Origin: Capsicum annuum
Taxonomy: Eukaryota > Streptophyta > Magnoliopsida > Solanales > Solanaceae
Reading direction: 5' to 3'
Length of the DNA: 64,000 nucleotides
Assembly (NCBI RefSeq): GCF_002878395.1
Contig: NC_061121.1
Span: forward strand, 136,310,669 to 136,374,668
A program made the translations under genes and the position numbers. The notes under the pieces were generated by a model that saw only the letters and a list, made by a program, of their open reading frames with translations, had not been told where the DNA came from and ran no database searches. Shown in pieces: positions 1 through 10,773 of the stretch (the stretch's first letter is position 1; every line of letters starts with the position of its first letter).

Positions 1-330
1 TACTTTAACGCCCTGTTCATCAAGTCCATAAAAGATGTAGGAGCATTCATTAGTTCAAGAGACATAACTAGAAATTAAACTGACCATACCGAGTTCTAAA
101 GACTGTCTTCGAAATGCCAAATTCTCTAAGTCTAAGCTGATGATAGTCAGATATAAGGTATATCATAGAGAAATATCTTGCACCCAAAAGTTGGTTGAAC
201 AATCCATCAATCCTGATTAAAAGATATTTATTCTTGATTGTGGCTTTGTTCAACTGATGGTAGTCGATGCACATTCTAAGGGAACCATCTTTTTTGGGCA
301 CCTAATAGGATTGGAGCACCCCAAAGAGAA
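1..330 (-). pseudogene. Element D reverse transcriptase, N-terminal fragment
   Basis: The frame 301 to 68 (minus) reads like the first RT motifs of gypsy elements: [12 protein letters not shown], then [20 protein letters not shown], then SDYHQLR and [12 protein letters not shown] stop follows at the junction to the next block. The block FMDLMNR-like, which lies downstream in gypsy RT, is visible in another frame below base 60. The catalytic FxDD box would lie off the left edge. RT normally copies element RNA into DNA in the virus-like particle. This copy cannot be functional. Confidence 0.85.
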
Positions 331-367
331 ATAATAGGCCTGATAAAACCCTTATCAAAGAGGTGTT

Positions 368-1015
368 TCAACTATTCCTTAAATTCTTTAAGCTCAGTTC
401 GATCCATTCTATATGGTGGATTGAGATAGGTTGCTTGTCTAGAAGATAATCTATTCCAAAGTAAATTCCCCTTTCGGGAGAAACTCTAGAAAGATCTTCA
501 GGGAACACTTCTGGAAACTTATTCATGACTGGAACTGACTCAAGACTCAGAGTTTCAAAAGGTAAGTCCTTGACTCGAATGATAGGGTAAATACAATCAT
601 TGGATATCATCTTTCTTTTCTTAAGATAGAAGACAAATCTATATATAGGCACTGAGATAATACCCTTTCATTCAATAAAAGGCTTATTAGGAAATTAGAA
701 CTATACTATTCTATTTCTACAGTCGACTGAGGCATAGCATGAGTGGATCCAATCTTTGTCAAAATGACATCAAAGTTAGTTATTTCTAATTCCATAAGAT
801 CAACAGAAGTAATTTTCTAAGGCACTGTGACTGGAAAATTTTTGTATACCCATTTGGTTATAATAGAACTGCATACTGAGGTATACACTAATAATGGCTC
901 TGCTAATATATCAGGACTGACACCAAAGTCTATAACTAATATAGAGTCACAATAGAAAGTGAAGCTCCAGTTCTAACAGTGCATAAACATAAAAGTGGAA
1001 GAATTATAATATACC
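368..1015 (-). pseudogene. Element D protease and protease-RT linker
   Basis: The 652-368 stretch reads as the usual linker before RT, with the landmark FPEVFPEDLSRVSPERGIYFGID written here only as its core FPEVFPEDL and PERGIYFGID. Upstream (about 715-1010) weaker blocks match the retropepsin region, including a VTLYI-like block and a decayed version of the segment that ends the protease (STHAMPQS-like). Several frames are needed to follow it. An aspartic protease would cut Gag-Pol, but this one is too degraded to do so. Confidence 0.75.
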
Positions 1016-1139
1016 CATAACCACATTAGGAGAACTTTTATAATCCTGTCGAGTCTGTATAGTGTATATTTTGTTCTGATATTGCCTACTGGTGGTACTT
1101 GAAGTGGAGCCATATTGAACCAGTGATTTACTGAAGCTG

Positions 1140-1320
1140 ATGAAAAATTGGACTAACCCTATTGATAAAAATATGTTCCCTTTTGGGCAACTATTGGATA
1201 GTCCTTGATCCTATGGCCTAGCTTGCCACATCCAAAACACACATAACTACCTTCCCTGCACTCTCTCTGGTGATTCTTACCACTTGTCCTATAAAGAGGG
1301 TTGAGGCAACACTATTCGCT
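1140..1320 (-). pseudogene. Element D gag C-terminus with zinc knuckle (last Cys lost)
   Basis: The minus strand at about 1195-1290 reads GKNHQREC, then VCFGCGKLGHRIKDYP. This is the gag nucleocapsid pattern CX2CX4HX4C, except that the last position is Tyr (codon at 1198-1200) where the family has Cys. The knuckle binds genomic RNA during packaging. Loss of a zinc ligand by a TGY to TAY change is one of several similar losses in this window. Confidence 0.8.
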
Positions 1321-1470
1321 CTACCCTAGCATTTAGAGTCGGGCGCTCTATCCCGATTATCCTGCCTGAACTTAGGAACTGGTGCACTGGCTGAATATAG
1401 GACTGGAGCATTTCACACACATGTATAAGACTCGACTCAATGCAGCTTTCAGACTTCCTAGGACACTATA

Positions 1471-1490
1471 AAACCTTTGGCCTGATACCA
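1471..1490 (-). promoter_or_regulatory. Primer binding site of element D (initiator Met tRNA type)
   Basis: Read on the minus strand the sequence is TGGTATCAGGCCAAAGGTTT. It starts with the TGGTATCA core that pairs with plant initiator Met tRNA and lies directly beside the LTR end. It fixes the LTR boundary and the element's orientation. Confidence 0.85.
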
Positions 1491-3737
1491 AGTTTAGTCA
1501 CAACCTGAGGCTATCCACTAGTTGTGACAACGGTGCTTACGATCACAAGTGACCACAAGTTAACCCATGGGTAGGTAATTGCTTTGAGTACTAAATAATA
1601 TAATGATAATGAACATATGCGGAAACAGTTGGGTAAATCCATTAGATTCAAATACTAAAAATACAATTTAAATTATAAGTCTGAATGCCAGATGACATAC
1701 TGAAAAAAATGATCAAATAACTAATGAACTAACTAACTATTTGAATCGCTGAAACTATCTGAAAGCCACTAAACTGACTTAGAAATTCATGGGATAATCC
1801 CCAACTAACTACAAAATTAGCTAAGTGAAAAGAAATATAAAAATATTAAAATAAAATAGCAGGACCTTGACATACGAGCACTCACCACAACTGTTGCAGC
1901 TAATAAGCTATATTGTCTAAGCACAGAAAGTAAATTGAGCCTCCGAACCTATGATATAAGTCATCATAGGGAAAACTAAAGTATTCTATCAATACTATGA
2001 ATGTACTGGTATATGAGATGAGGTTAGGTTAAAATGCATAGGTTCATGTGCATAAAATAATGACTAACTAAATAAATAGCATGAGATAACTGATGCATAA
2101 ATGAGTAAAATCTATAAAATCTAAGAAAGCATGACCAAGCATATAAGATAATACTGAAATAGTTTGTAAACTGAAATACTAAAATCTAGTAACTAAATAA
2201 CTAATAAACTGTATGCTATGGTGAAGAAAACCTAAACTAAATTCTGTACTTAATACTAAACTGAGACTATGGGAGGGATCAACATGCCCTAATCTGAGAT
2301 AATTAGGGTCCAACCTGTAACCCCAGTTAGAAGGGTCCAACCTGTGTGGATCCACTGAACTAATGTTCTAAGGACTAATGAGTCACCCTCATCTGGAAGG
2401 TGCTCTAATGAGATATGTGTTACCCTCAACTGGAAGTTAAACACTTTATCAACCCTCAACTGGCAGGTTTATATCTCTAACCTATACTGGCTACGTAGTT
2501 CTGGAACTCAAGGACCTCTACTAAAGGTCACACCCTCTACTAGCAAGTGAGCCCCCATATCTGGGTTCGTTCAATCCTAAATCTTACTCGTAATTAAATA
2601 ACATTGATTATTAGGTTGAACTAAGCTTAACTAAGCAAACAACTGATCATGATACTAACTAAATGAGAACACTCATGGTTTATCTAAATCCATTCTAAAG
2701 ATACTAAAATCATGTAAACAGCTAAGTATCGGGAGTTTATAACCCTCTAGAACTGAATAAAAATAATAATAAGGACATATGGATCTTTAAAAACCATAAT
2801 AAAAGATCATTGCTCAAAACCCAACATTTAGACATTTCATCAAACACATGGGAGTCATGTATTTAAGTATGGAAATGGGTAAAACATGTGATTGAAAACA
2901 TAGTTACCATACTAAAACCATGAATTCGGGATTTAACATGAAGATTTTAATACTTAAATAATATAAGGGCTCATTCCATCAAAAAACACTTGTAACATAA
3001 CTTGTAAACAAAATCTATAACAACTTCATGGACACAATTCATCATAAACATGTAAAAACTCTTAATTTGATATAAAAAGGGGATTGTTGGACTTCATGGG
3101 TGAAAAGGGCCCATGGATAAACATCACACATACCTTAAATCCTTAAGCTTGAAAGAGAAACACAATCTTGATGCATTTCTTGATAGTTCTTGGATTTGGG
3201 AACTTTACTTCTTAGATTTCTTGAAGAGAAAAGAATGAAATTAATAAACTTGGGGGATGATTAGGGCTTGTCTTTAGAGGAAAATTGGGGTAAATAGGCA
3301 TACAATGCCCTAACCAATGTTTTAATTTGTGTTTTTAAGAATTGGATTGAGGGGAAAATACTCAATTGCCCCTCAGAGAATTAAATTTGCAACTGGAACA
3401 CAAATTTGAAGAAAACCGCGATGCGATGAAGGGTTCATCACTATACCCACCGTGATTCGCCAATATCGCTGTGAGGTTCTATTATCAAAATCCAAACACG
3501 ACCTAATCCTCATCCAAAAAAAACAAAACTTCTTTGAGACATACTCCTTACACTCTTAACATGAATTAACTCAAAAATCAACATCTCGGGATTGTGAAAA
3601 ATTACTTTAAAATCCTTGAAGTTAAGAAGCCTTAAAGATGACTAAGTCCCCAACACTTAGTGAAATTTTCATGCTTTAAGCCTCTTCTACATGCTACTTA
3701 AAGCTGAACTAAGGTAAGAAAAGTATGGGGTATTACA
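1491..3737 (-). repeat. 5' LTR of element D
   Basis: About 2.25 kb. On the minus strand it starts TGTAATACCCCATAC at 3737 and ends beside the primer site at 1490. It shares short internal motifs, such as the 'gtccaacctgtaaccccagtt' type block near 2310, with the LTRs at 4311-6255, 38191-41192 and 42877-45815, so these belong to one broad family. It has no coding content, and the short ORFs here are chance. Confidence 0.85.
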
Positions 3738-3935
3738 TCTTCCAACTGTACTTCTTTTCTCTTTTTGATCCTTTTTAGCTCAAATCCACATCTTTCTCTC
3801 TTATCAACTATAAGAATGTATAATGTGGAAATTAGTGCATCCAATCACAAATTTATCTTATTCACACGTTCTATTTGTAGTAGTGTGCATGAATTTTAGA
3901 AGTAAATAATTGGTAAATTTGCCACTTATCAAATA
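3738..3935 (-). other. Stretch between D's LTR and the recognisable gag of C
   Basis: About 200 bases that should continue C's gag on the minus strand but hold several stops and no motif I recognise. It may be strongly decayed gag or extra inserted sequence. Confidence 0.4.
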
Positions 3936-4095
3936 ACCTGTTGATTATTCTGAGCAAACATAGTCTAGGCAAAAATGGTGAAAGCGGTCCTAAATTCAAC
4001 ATAAGAAGCATATTCGTTCAGAGGACCTTCTTGAATAGGTAGTGGTATGGGATGATCTCCGTTCCTTCTTTTGTTATTTCTTCTAGGTGGAATTT
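3936..4095 (-). pseudogene. Element C gag N-terminus
   Basis: The minus strand reads a short basic start (RRN-rich), then GDHPIPLPIQEGPLNEYASY and VEFRTAFTIFA, one stop, then TMFAQNNQQVI. This is the shape of the Gag N-terminus of plant gypsy elements with this primer site. Gag would form the particle shell. The frame ends in stops near 3925. Confidence 0.7.
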
Positions 4096-4290
4096 TCTGT
4101 CAATATATAAAGGACGAATTACAAAAGGGAATACAATAGAGATCATGCCCTTTTGCATGACAAGATTACTAAAAGAAGGGAAACTTTCCTAAAATGCCTT
4201 ATAGCCTCTTGCCCATATATGTGGCATGCTTCGTACTCATGCACAAGAATCTACTCAATGCAAATTTCAAACACCCTAGGACACTTTGAA

Positions 4291-4310
4291 AACCTTAGGC
4301 TCTTATACCA
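4291..4310 (-). promoter_or_regulatory. Primer binding site of element C
   Basis: The minus strand reads TGGTATAAGAGCCTAAGGTT, one base off the TGGTATCAGAGC core of the initiator Met tRNA site. It sits directly beside the LTR end. Confidence 0.85.
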
Positions 4311-6255
4311 AGTTTTTTCATAACCTGAGAGTATCTCCTAGTCTTAACACAATACTTAAGGCCACAAGTAACCCCAAGCTAAACCATGATCTGGTATCTA
4401 CTGTGAGCACTAAATAAAGTAATAATAAAATATCATATGCTAAAACTAAACTGACAAAACCTCTTTCAAGGTGTAATATTGAATCAATACCCAACATGTC
4501 TATACTTCTAATAAAAGTAAAAACAAGTCAGACTATCTGAATCCTCTAAAACATGAGGAGTTGATAGAACAAACCCCCTAACTAACTCCGACTGTTTAAA
4601 ATAAAGGAAGCACTAAAAATAACTATAAATTACTTTTCCTTGATGGACGAGGACTCACCGCAACTATTGCAGAGTAATACTAAGCTAAATAAGGGAGATC
4701 GAGGAACTAAGCGTCCAAACCTATAATATGAAATCATTAAAGCACAAAAGAAAGTATACGGTCAATACTTTGAATGTACGTTTATGTTATATAAGGACTA
4801 ACTGAAGTCCATGTGGATACTGAGCATGAATGCATGAATATGTAAAATGAATGCAAGACCAAGTAAAGCATATAATGAAATAATCTTTAAAACTGACTAA
4901 CTAAATAGTTCATAAACTGAACACACGTGAGCTGATATAATCTAAGTACTGAACTAAAATATGATAGCTATCATGTAACCAATATTCCCCAATATAAGTT
5001 AATCGGGGTCCAACCTGTAGCCCAGTCAGAAGGGTGTTTATACCTTTGTAGGGGTACTAACACATAGCGGGATATGTGGATCCAACAAAGCTGATGTCTC
5101 AAATGTCTAAGATGTTAATCCTTAATTGGTGGGTGACCCCTTAGAGAGTGCTAGTCCTAAACTTGTGGGTGACATCTTAGAATCTATGCTAGCTATGTAG
5201 TTTTAGAACTTAGGAACTTTTACTAAAGGTCTCAGTCCTCTACTGGCGGATGAGCTTCGTCCTAAAGTTTTCTCGATGTTAAGTCCTACTACCAACAGAA
5301 AGATACAAAAGCGTAGGATGGTATATTCATTGATAACGAATATACCCAGGTCATGGTATTTTGAAAATAACAGTGCATGCAAAATCTAAAGAAATCATGA
5401 ATATCTAAATTGATACATTTAACATGATGCAATACCAGTGAGTGTTTATTATGAAAAGGATAATTTGAATATGGTGATAAAATCATGATCCTGACTTACT
5501 TATTACTTGGAATTGGAAATGTGCATAAACATCTAGGTATCCAGTGTTCATAACCCTCCAGCACTAAATAATACTTTAAATACAATAACATTAATTCAAA
5601 CACTATAAGGAAAATCATGATTCAGAGACCCAAAATATAGAATATATCACTAAGTTTATGAAATCCATGATTATGAATATGGGAATATATTAAACTTATG
5701 AGGACAACATGATCTCATGGTTTAATTCATAACTTGATAAATTGACATGGTATCAACTGGACACGATATGAATGTCTGGAATTAAAAAATACAAGAGTAT
5801 AATTCATATGGGAAACACAATGTCATCATGCGTATTCAAAATAACCAGGAGAAAATTGAGTAAATTCACACTTAATATTGAAATTTCATAAAAATAGAGA
5901 AAAAGGTTTATACTTGAAAAAATAAGGTATTTTTAGGACTCAATAGGTGGAAGAAACCCATTGATGAATATCTCACATACCTTATTTGCTTAAATTATTG
6001 AAAAAAACATGGAATTGGGACCTTAGATGGTTGAATTCTTAGAAGAACCTTTGATTTTTGTGTTCTTGGAGAGGGAGGGAATTAAGCATCGTTAACTGAT
6101 GGATAATGGGGAAAATAATATCCCTCTTAGGCGTGAAATTGTGAATTAGGTATTTAAGAAGAGGAGGAAAAGACAAAAATATCCCTCACCCTTTTAATGA
6201 AGCTACAGGATATACACAGCCTATGTGGCATGGAGGCTACAGGATATTCTAAAGC
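4311..6255 (-). repeat. 5' LTR of element C (truncated)
   Basis: Homologous in order to D's LTR, but clearly diverged: shared blocks include the 'actaaataa..aataat' region near 4405 and the 'cggggtccaacctgtagcccagtcagaag' type block near 5005. No TGTAATACCCC start is found at the high end, so the U3 tip is missing. ORFs inside it are noise. Confidence 0.75.
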
Positions 6256-6261
6256 ACCCAC

Positions 6262-6727
6262 CCTTATCCTCTCTAAATTGCATCAATTTAGTCAAGATCA
6301 ACCTTTACCAGTTCATATCGCTATAACAAATAGTATCAATAATATACAATTACACAAGAAGTGAAATCAACCACCTTGTACAAAAAACAAGGTTCATTTT
6401 CATAGATTATAAATTTCTAACTTGCTTTACAATTAACAAGTTTTGCATATAATAGCACGCATTGCAACAAGTAGATAAATTATTAGTTAACATGCCCATA
6501 GATAATCAACTTAAGTTTTAACTCTAATTCAACAATCACCTAACCAACCAATAATAGTTCCCAGGTTCAATTAATGCATATATGTATGCACACATGTCAC
6601 TCAAGATGATCTTTTATCTCATATACTAGGGACATATCACTCCCTCTACTTTAACTTTATTACCTCATCAACTTTTTTTTTTAACACTACGTCATGCAGT
6701 GAGTAGTTATACTATCCTTATTATTCT
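6262..6727. repeat. Dispersed direct repeat, copy 1
   Basis: Matches 9201-9600 in the same orientation over most of its length. Shared blocks include aaatt..atcaatttagtcaag, ccagttcat, aagtgaaatca, cttaagttttag/a, tcaacaatcacctaac and aacacta.gtcat. There is no coding sequence. It ends where an AT-rich, TGATTATG-rich region begins. It may be LTR or UTR of an unidentified element. Confidence 0.7.
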
Positions 6728-8040
6728 ACAAATGAATTATTGCTTAAGCTTATGATGAGCTAATGAATATGCTACTGATTTACCTATTTATTGGGTGATC
6801 AAATATACTATTGAATAAACCTTTGATTATGATACACTATTATTCATGCTTGAGGTCATGCTTAATGACTACATTAATGCCTAAGTTATTAATTATGCCA
6901 TGATTAATCCATTGATTATACTATAAATAAGTTATAGATTATGCCATGGTTTAGCTAATGAACAAGCTATTGATAAGCTATTGATTATTCAGATGATAAG
7001 CTATCTATTATACTAATGATAATCCATTGATTAGGATATTGATAAGTTATTTCTTATGATTTAATAATACATATTAATTATGTTAGTAATCATGTTCATT
7101 GACTATATTGGGGAATATGTTATAGATTATGCTAAAGATTGTGCTTATTTATTATATTTGCAATTATGCTATTGATTATGCTAGAGCTTATTATTTCAGT
7201 TATGATTATTGATCATATTAATATACTATGTTAATGGTTATTCTATTAAATACTCTAATGATTATGCTATTCGCCATGATAATGATGATATGATTACTGG
7301 TGCAAGTATGGATATTACTTATCCTATGAGATATACAAATACAGATTTGAGTCCAGATAATGATGATGATATCGATTATTTATACATGGTAGTGGTTTAG
7401 AGGATGGCTATGACAATGATGATGATATCGATTATTGACACCCAGTAGAAATTTGAAAGATGGCCATGATATTGGTGATCGTGCGGTGATGATATCAAGG
7501 ATGATACTGATGATAATATTTTTTAGAATATTGTTGAATATCCATACGAATTTGAGTCTGAATATATATATATATATATATTACATATACAGACATATAC
7601 ATTATGCTATAATGTCATGCTTATTATGATATGACAATATTAGGGTGTGAGATTGACAATAGTGGTTCTAACTAAACAAGAAAATGAGGAAATGACTATA
7701 ATGTGGTATTTTATGAGTGGATTCTAATGATATAATAGTTATTTGATAAATGTTGGTCATTTGATAAATAATGACTAGTTGATAATTGATGAGTAGCTGT
7801 TATATGAGGATTAGGTGATAGATGTTTACTTGATGAAGTATGATTTATTGATGTATGAAGATTAATTGATAAGTGATATTTAGTTGATAAAGTATGATTT
7901 ATTGATACATGAGTTAGTTGTTACATTATGGTTAGTTGATAAGTGTTGATTAATTGACAAATGATAAATATGGACAATTGATGTTTATAGTGTGGCATGA
8001 CATAGATAAACTCCAATTGTATTATGAGAGTTAATAAATG
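6728..8040 (+). other. AT-rich region with degenerate TTGATTATGCTA-type repeats
   Basis: Between 6740 and 7210 the phrase 'attgattatgcta' and close variants recur many times without strict phase. A nearly identical 'aatgatgatgatatcgattat' block occurs twice (near 7359 and 7414). A dinucleotide (AT)n run lies at about 7562-7581. Short ORFs reading DNDDDIDY-like acidic peptides come from the same repeats and do not support a gene. The region probably belongs to the LTR whose 3' end is at 8781. Confidence 0.5.
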
Positions 8041-8781
8041 ATAGGGGTGGGTTAGTATATCTTGTTGGTACCTTCTAGGCTTATGGGGGCTTGCGATAGA
8101 TTTTTTACATTTCCGCACTATTTCATGTATGGGAGCAAATTTTGTAGTATGATTGCATGTGTTGATGCTTTATGTTATGTTATGCTATTATTTAAATTTT
8201 TTTACTTATTTATCCACAACAATGTTAGACTTACTTCAGGTTGTCTATGCCTTGACTTAGTTATGTTATATTACATTTTATCGTACTTATATAATGATTT
8301 AGTTTAGTCGGCGGATGATGTCTACCAAGAACCCGTGGTTTTGGTACTCATACTACACTTCGTACATTTTAGTGTAGATTAGAGTACTACTTGCCTCCGT
8401 TGATCAACGTTTGTGTTGTGTTGATATCCAAAGATAGGGTGAGCTCTTCGAGTTGGAGTCACCTATTTACTTCTATCTTTCTATGCAGTCTTTTATTTCA
8501 AGATAGATGTTATTGGCTATTCTAGGTACCTGGGTTGCATTATTATTACTAGATTCTCTTGTAATGGATCTACCAGTTCATGAAATAGTATTTATGTATA
8601 AACCATCTTTTATTCATTTCTAAAAATTATGCTTATTTATAAGTTGTACTTGTCGATTTTTTGCCTATGTTCGGTATTTTCCACTAAGTTAACCCATTGT
8701 GTTTAGCTTCAGCTTATGGTTTGGATTACCTACTATTGGGATAGAGTAGGTTCTATCATGATTCATAAATTGGGTTGTGAC
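8041..8781 (+). repeat. 3' end of a plus-strand gypsy LTR (solo or truncated)
   Basis: The block 8041-8781 has the order of a known type of Solanaceae gypsy LTR end as I remember it: 'cccgtggttttggtactcatac', 'agctcttcgagtt', 'ctaccagttcatgaaat', ending in 'ggttgtgaca'. No primer site follows 8781, so this is a 3' LTR or solo LTR end, not a 5' LTR. Its start cannot be placed and may be near 6733. No clear 5-bp duplication flanks it. Confidence 0.55.
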
Positions 8782-9200
8782 AAGTCAACTGCAAGGATCT
8801 CATATAATATTTTAACTTATTACTTTATCATACAACCACCTCATTATAACTCATTAATAAGTATTTAATAATTTTCAATACCAGAATCAAATAACCAATT
8901 AACACAAGCATCCATTAAATTCCAAGTAAGTCAGACTTCACAATAAATACAAAATATAACACCAAGAGAATGGGATCTCACAAGGATCTTAATAAAATAT
9001 CATTAGATACAATATAACCCGACTCACTCAAAGAACCGTCAAACTCTAATTACTATGTACCATGCTATAGGTCTTATATATAACCACTAGCAATGACCTA
9101 TAAAGGATGAGCTCAGTCTATGAACCAAATAATCTAGACTATCAGTATTTACCACCCTTATTCTAAACCAAGTATGACACTGCCCTTATTCTAATGTACC
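8782..9200. other. Non-coding spacer, no recognised feature
   Basis: About 420 bases, AT-rich, without ORF or motif. A loosely repeated 'caaggatct' block (near 8793 and 8978) hints at a small internal duplication. Confidence 0.4.
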
Positions 9201-9600
9201 CATATCTGTCCTCCCTAAATTCTATCAATTTAGTCAAGATGTTTACCAGTTCATCTCGCAACAACATATAATATCAATAACAAGTACAAATATACAACAA
9301 GTGAAATCATCTACCTTCTACAACAAACAAGGTTTCTTAAAGTGGACCAATTATCAGGTAACGTGGACACATACAATCAACTTAAGTTTTAGATCTAATT
9401 CAACAATCACCTAACCTAATAATAATAGTTCCCAGGGTCAATTAATACATATAAGTATACACATATTTCACTCAGGTTGAGCTTTTATAGTATACACTAG
9501 GGATATATCACTCCCACTACTTCAAATTTCTTAGCTCATCAACTTCCTTCTTAACACTAAGTCATCGCCGTGAGTATTTCATACTAACCTTAATTCTATC
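9201..9600. repeat. Dispersed direct repeat, copy 2
   Basis: Second copy of the repeat at 6262-6727, same orientation, with small indels. The two copies lie about 2.9 kb apart, which is too short for a full element. They could be ends of a small non-autonomous element or an old duplication. Confidence 0.7.
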
Positions 9601-10773
9601 CAAGGGCATAGATACACTATATTTGCACTCATTACATAAATTATACCATATAGGACAATAAAATCTAAATTAACAAGGTATAAGGCTTCAAATATCAACC
9701 GTAATACATATAGCATAAGTAGTAATTTTACACTTAACCATAATACATGAAGCATAACTAGCTTTTTTCTACTTACTGATAAATTTGGCATGTACAAATA
9801 ATAATATAGCAGTATTAATAACAATTGACCACAATAATTAGGAGTACTAGTCTCATCCATATATCCCTAATTACACCTTTTATCTGTACAATCACCTTGT
9901 CTGCATGCCTAAGCATGAAATCTCCAATCAATCTATGTCATAAATGCATTTTCTAACCGAAATATACTACTAAAAGTAACCTAGATTATAAGTGCGCCAA
10001 GCACTTATTATAGAGGCATGAACTTGAAATCCTTGCTCAACTTTTAGAAATCTCTAATGTTAAAACTGTAAGAAATCATAGGGTTTTACCACTTCTAACC
10101 ATGCCCCTTCATCCTTGTCATTTTGAAGCCTTAAGGCAACTCTATGGAGGGTTTTGGTATGAAACCTCGTGCTGGCGTACAACTAAAGAAAAAGAATTTA
10201 AAAAATTGAAGGGAATAATTTCCATATTCCACTATAGCAGTTAGTATGCCACTACAACGACGCCGCTATAGTAGGAAAATTCCCACTATAGAAGCATGAT
10301 GATAGTTTTCTCTCAAAAATTTTTCTATTTATATCCACACCCTGTGCCTTTTGGATACAGTGATGTTAATAACAATTGTGACATATGCTTAAGAAGCTGC
10401 ACCAACTAATGCACTGGAAAAATTTTTCTAAGTCAAAAAGAAGTTCGACTGGATGCTTAGGCCAAACCCTGTGCACGCAAACAAAATATGCTACCCTCCT
10501 AGAAATAACATTCTCGACTCAACGGAATTGAAAAAATTCCAAGCAAAAGTAGGCCCATGTCCAACCTTTCATTTTAACCAAAATCAATTGATATACCAAA
10601 TGAGTTTGAAAGCAACGGGACATAAACCAAAGGTCCTCCAAACCTACAACACACATTTTGGACCTACGAAACTATTAAAATGCTCATCGGAGGCCATTTG
10701 ATAAAAGCTTTAGTCGAAGACTAATTTTTCAACTTTGAAAGCTTTAAAATAAGGCAACTGATAAAAAACTAAA
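9601..10773. other. LTR-like non-coding sequence flanking element A
   Basis: Contains 'cactatag'/'ccgctatag' motifs at 10231-10285 and a TATA-like 'ctatttatatcc' near 10327, both of a kind common in gypsy LTRs. An 82-codon ORF at 10453-10701 has no family resemblance that I recognise and I do not call it a gene. Element A inserted at the right edge, with a possible target sequence ctaaa at 10769-10773. Confidence 0.4.

Larger units (their letters stand above)
1..3737 (-). mobile_element. Ty3/gypsy element D, 5' part (LTR, gag end, protease, RT start)
   Basis: On the minus strand the order is 5' LTR (1491-3737), Met-tRNA-type primer site, gag zinc knuckle, protease, linker and the start of reverse transcriptase, which runs off the window at base 1. 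The reading frame is broken many times, so this is a dead copy. The LTR edge at 3737 (TGTAATACCCC read on the minus strand) directly meets gag-leader sequence of another element of the same broad type (C). D therefore probably inserted into C. The target duplication cannot be tested because D's 3' LTR lies outside the window. The clade (Tekay/Del-like chromovirus) is an inference from related copies in this window. Confidence 0.85.
3738..6255 (-). mobile_element. Ty3/gypsy element C, 5' fragment (LTR and gag start)
   Basis: Minus-strand order is a truncated 5' LTR (4311 to about 6255), primer site, leader and N-terminal gag. Element D cuts the gag at 3738. The high-coordinate end of the LTR is lost: near 6200-6260 the sequence changes to an unrelated repeat after two close copies of gctacaggatat. 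Nothing of pol remains on this side. Confidence 0.75.

Noticed and set aside
7209..8307. Short plus-strand ORFs (63-81 codons)
   Set aside because: They come from AT-rich repeated words and an LTR end. No start context, domain or constraint is visible.
8776..8790. Primer site after the plus-strand LTR end at 8781
   Set aside because: The sequence following is agtcaactgcaagg, without TGGTATCA or TGGCGCC, so it is not a 5' LTR.
10453..10701. 82-codon plus ORF near element A
   Set aside because: It lies in LTR-like sequence and I recognise no domain. It is too short to support without homology.
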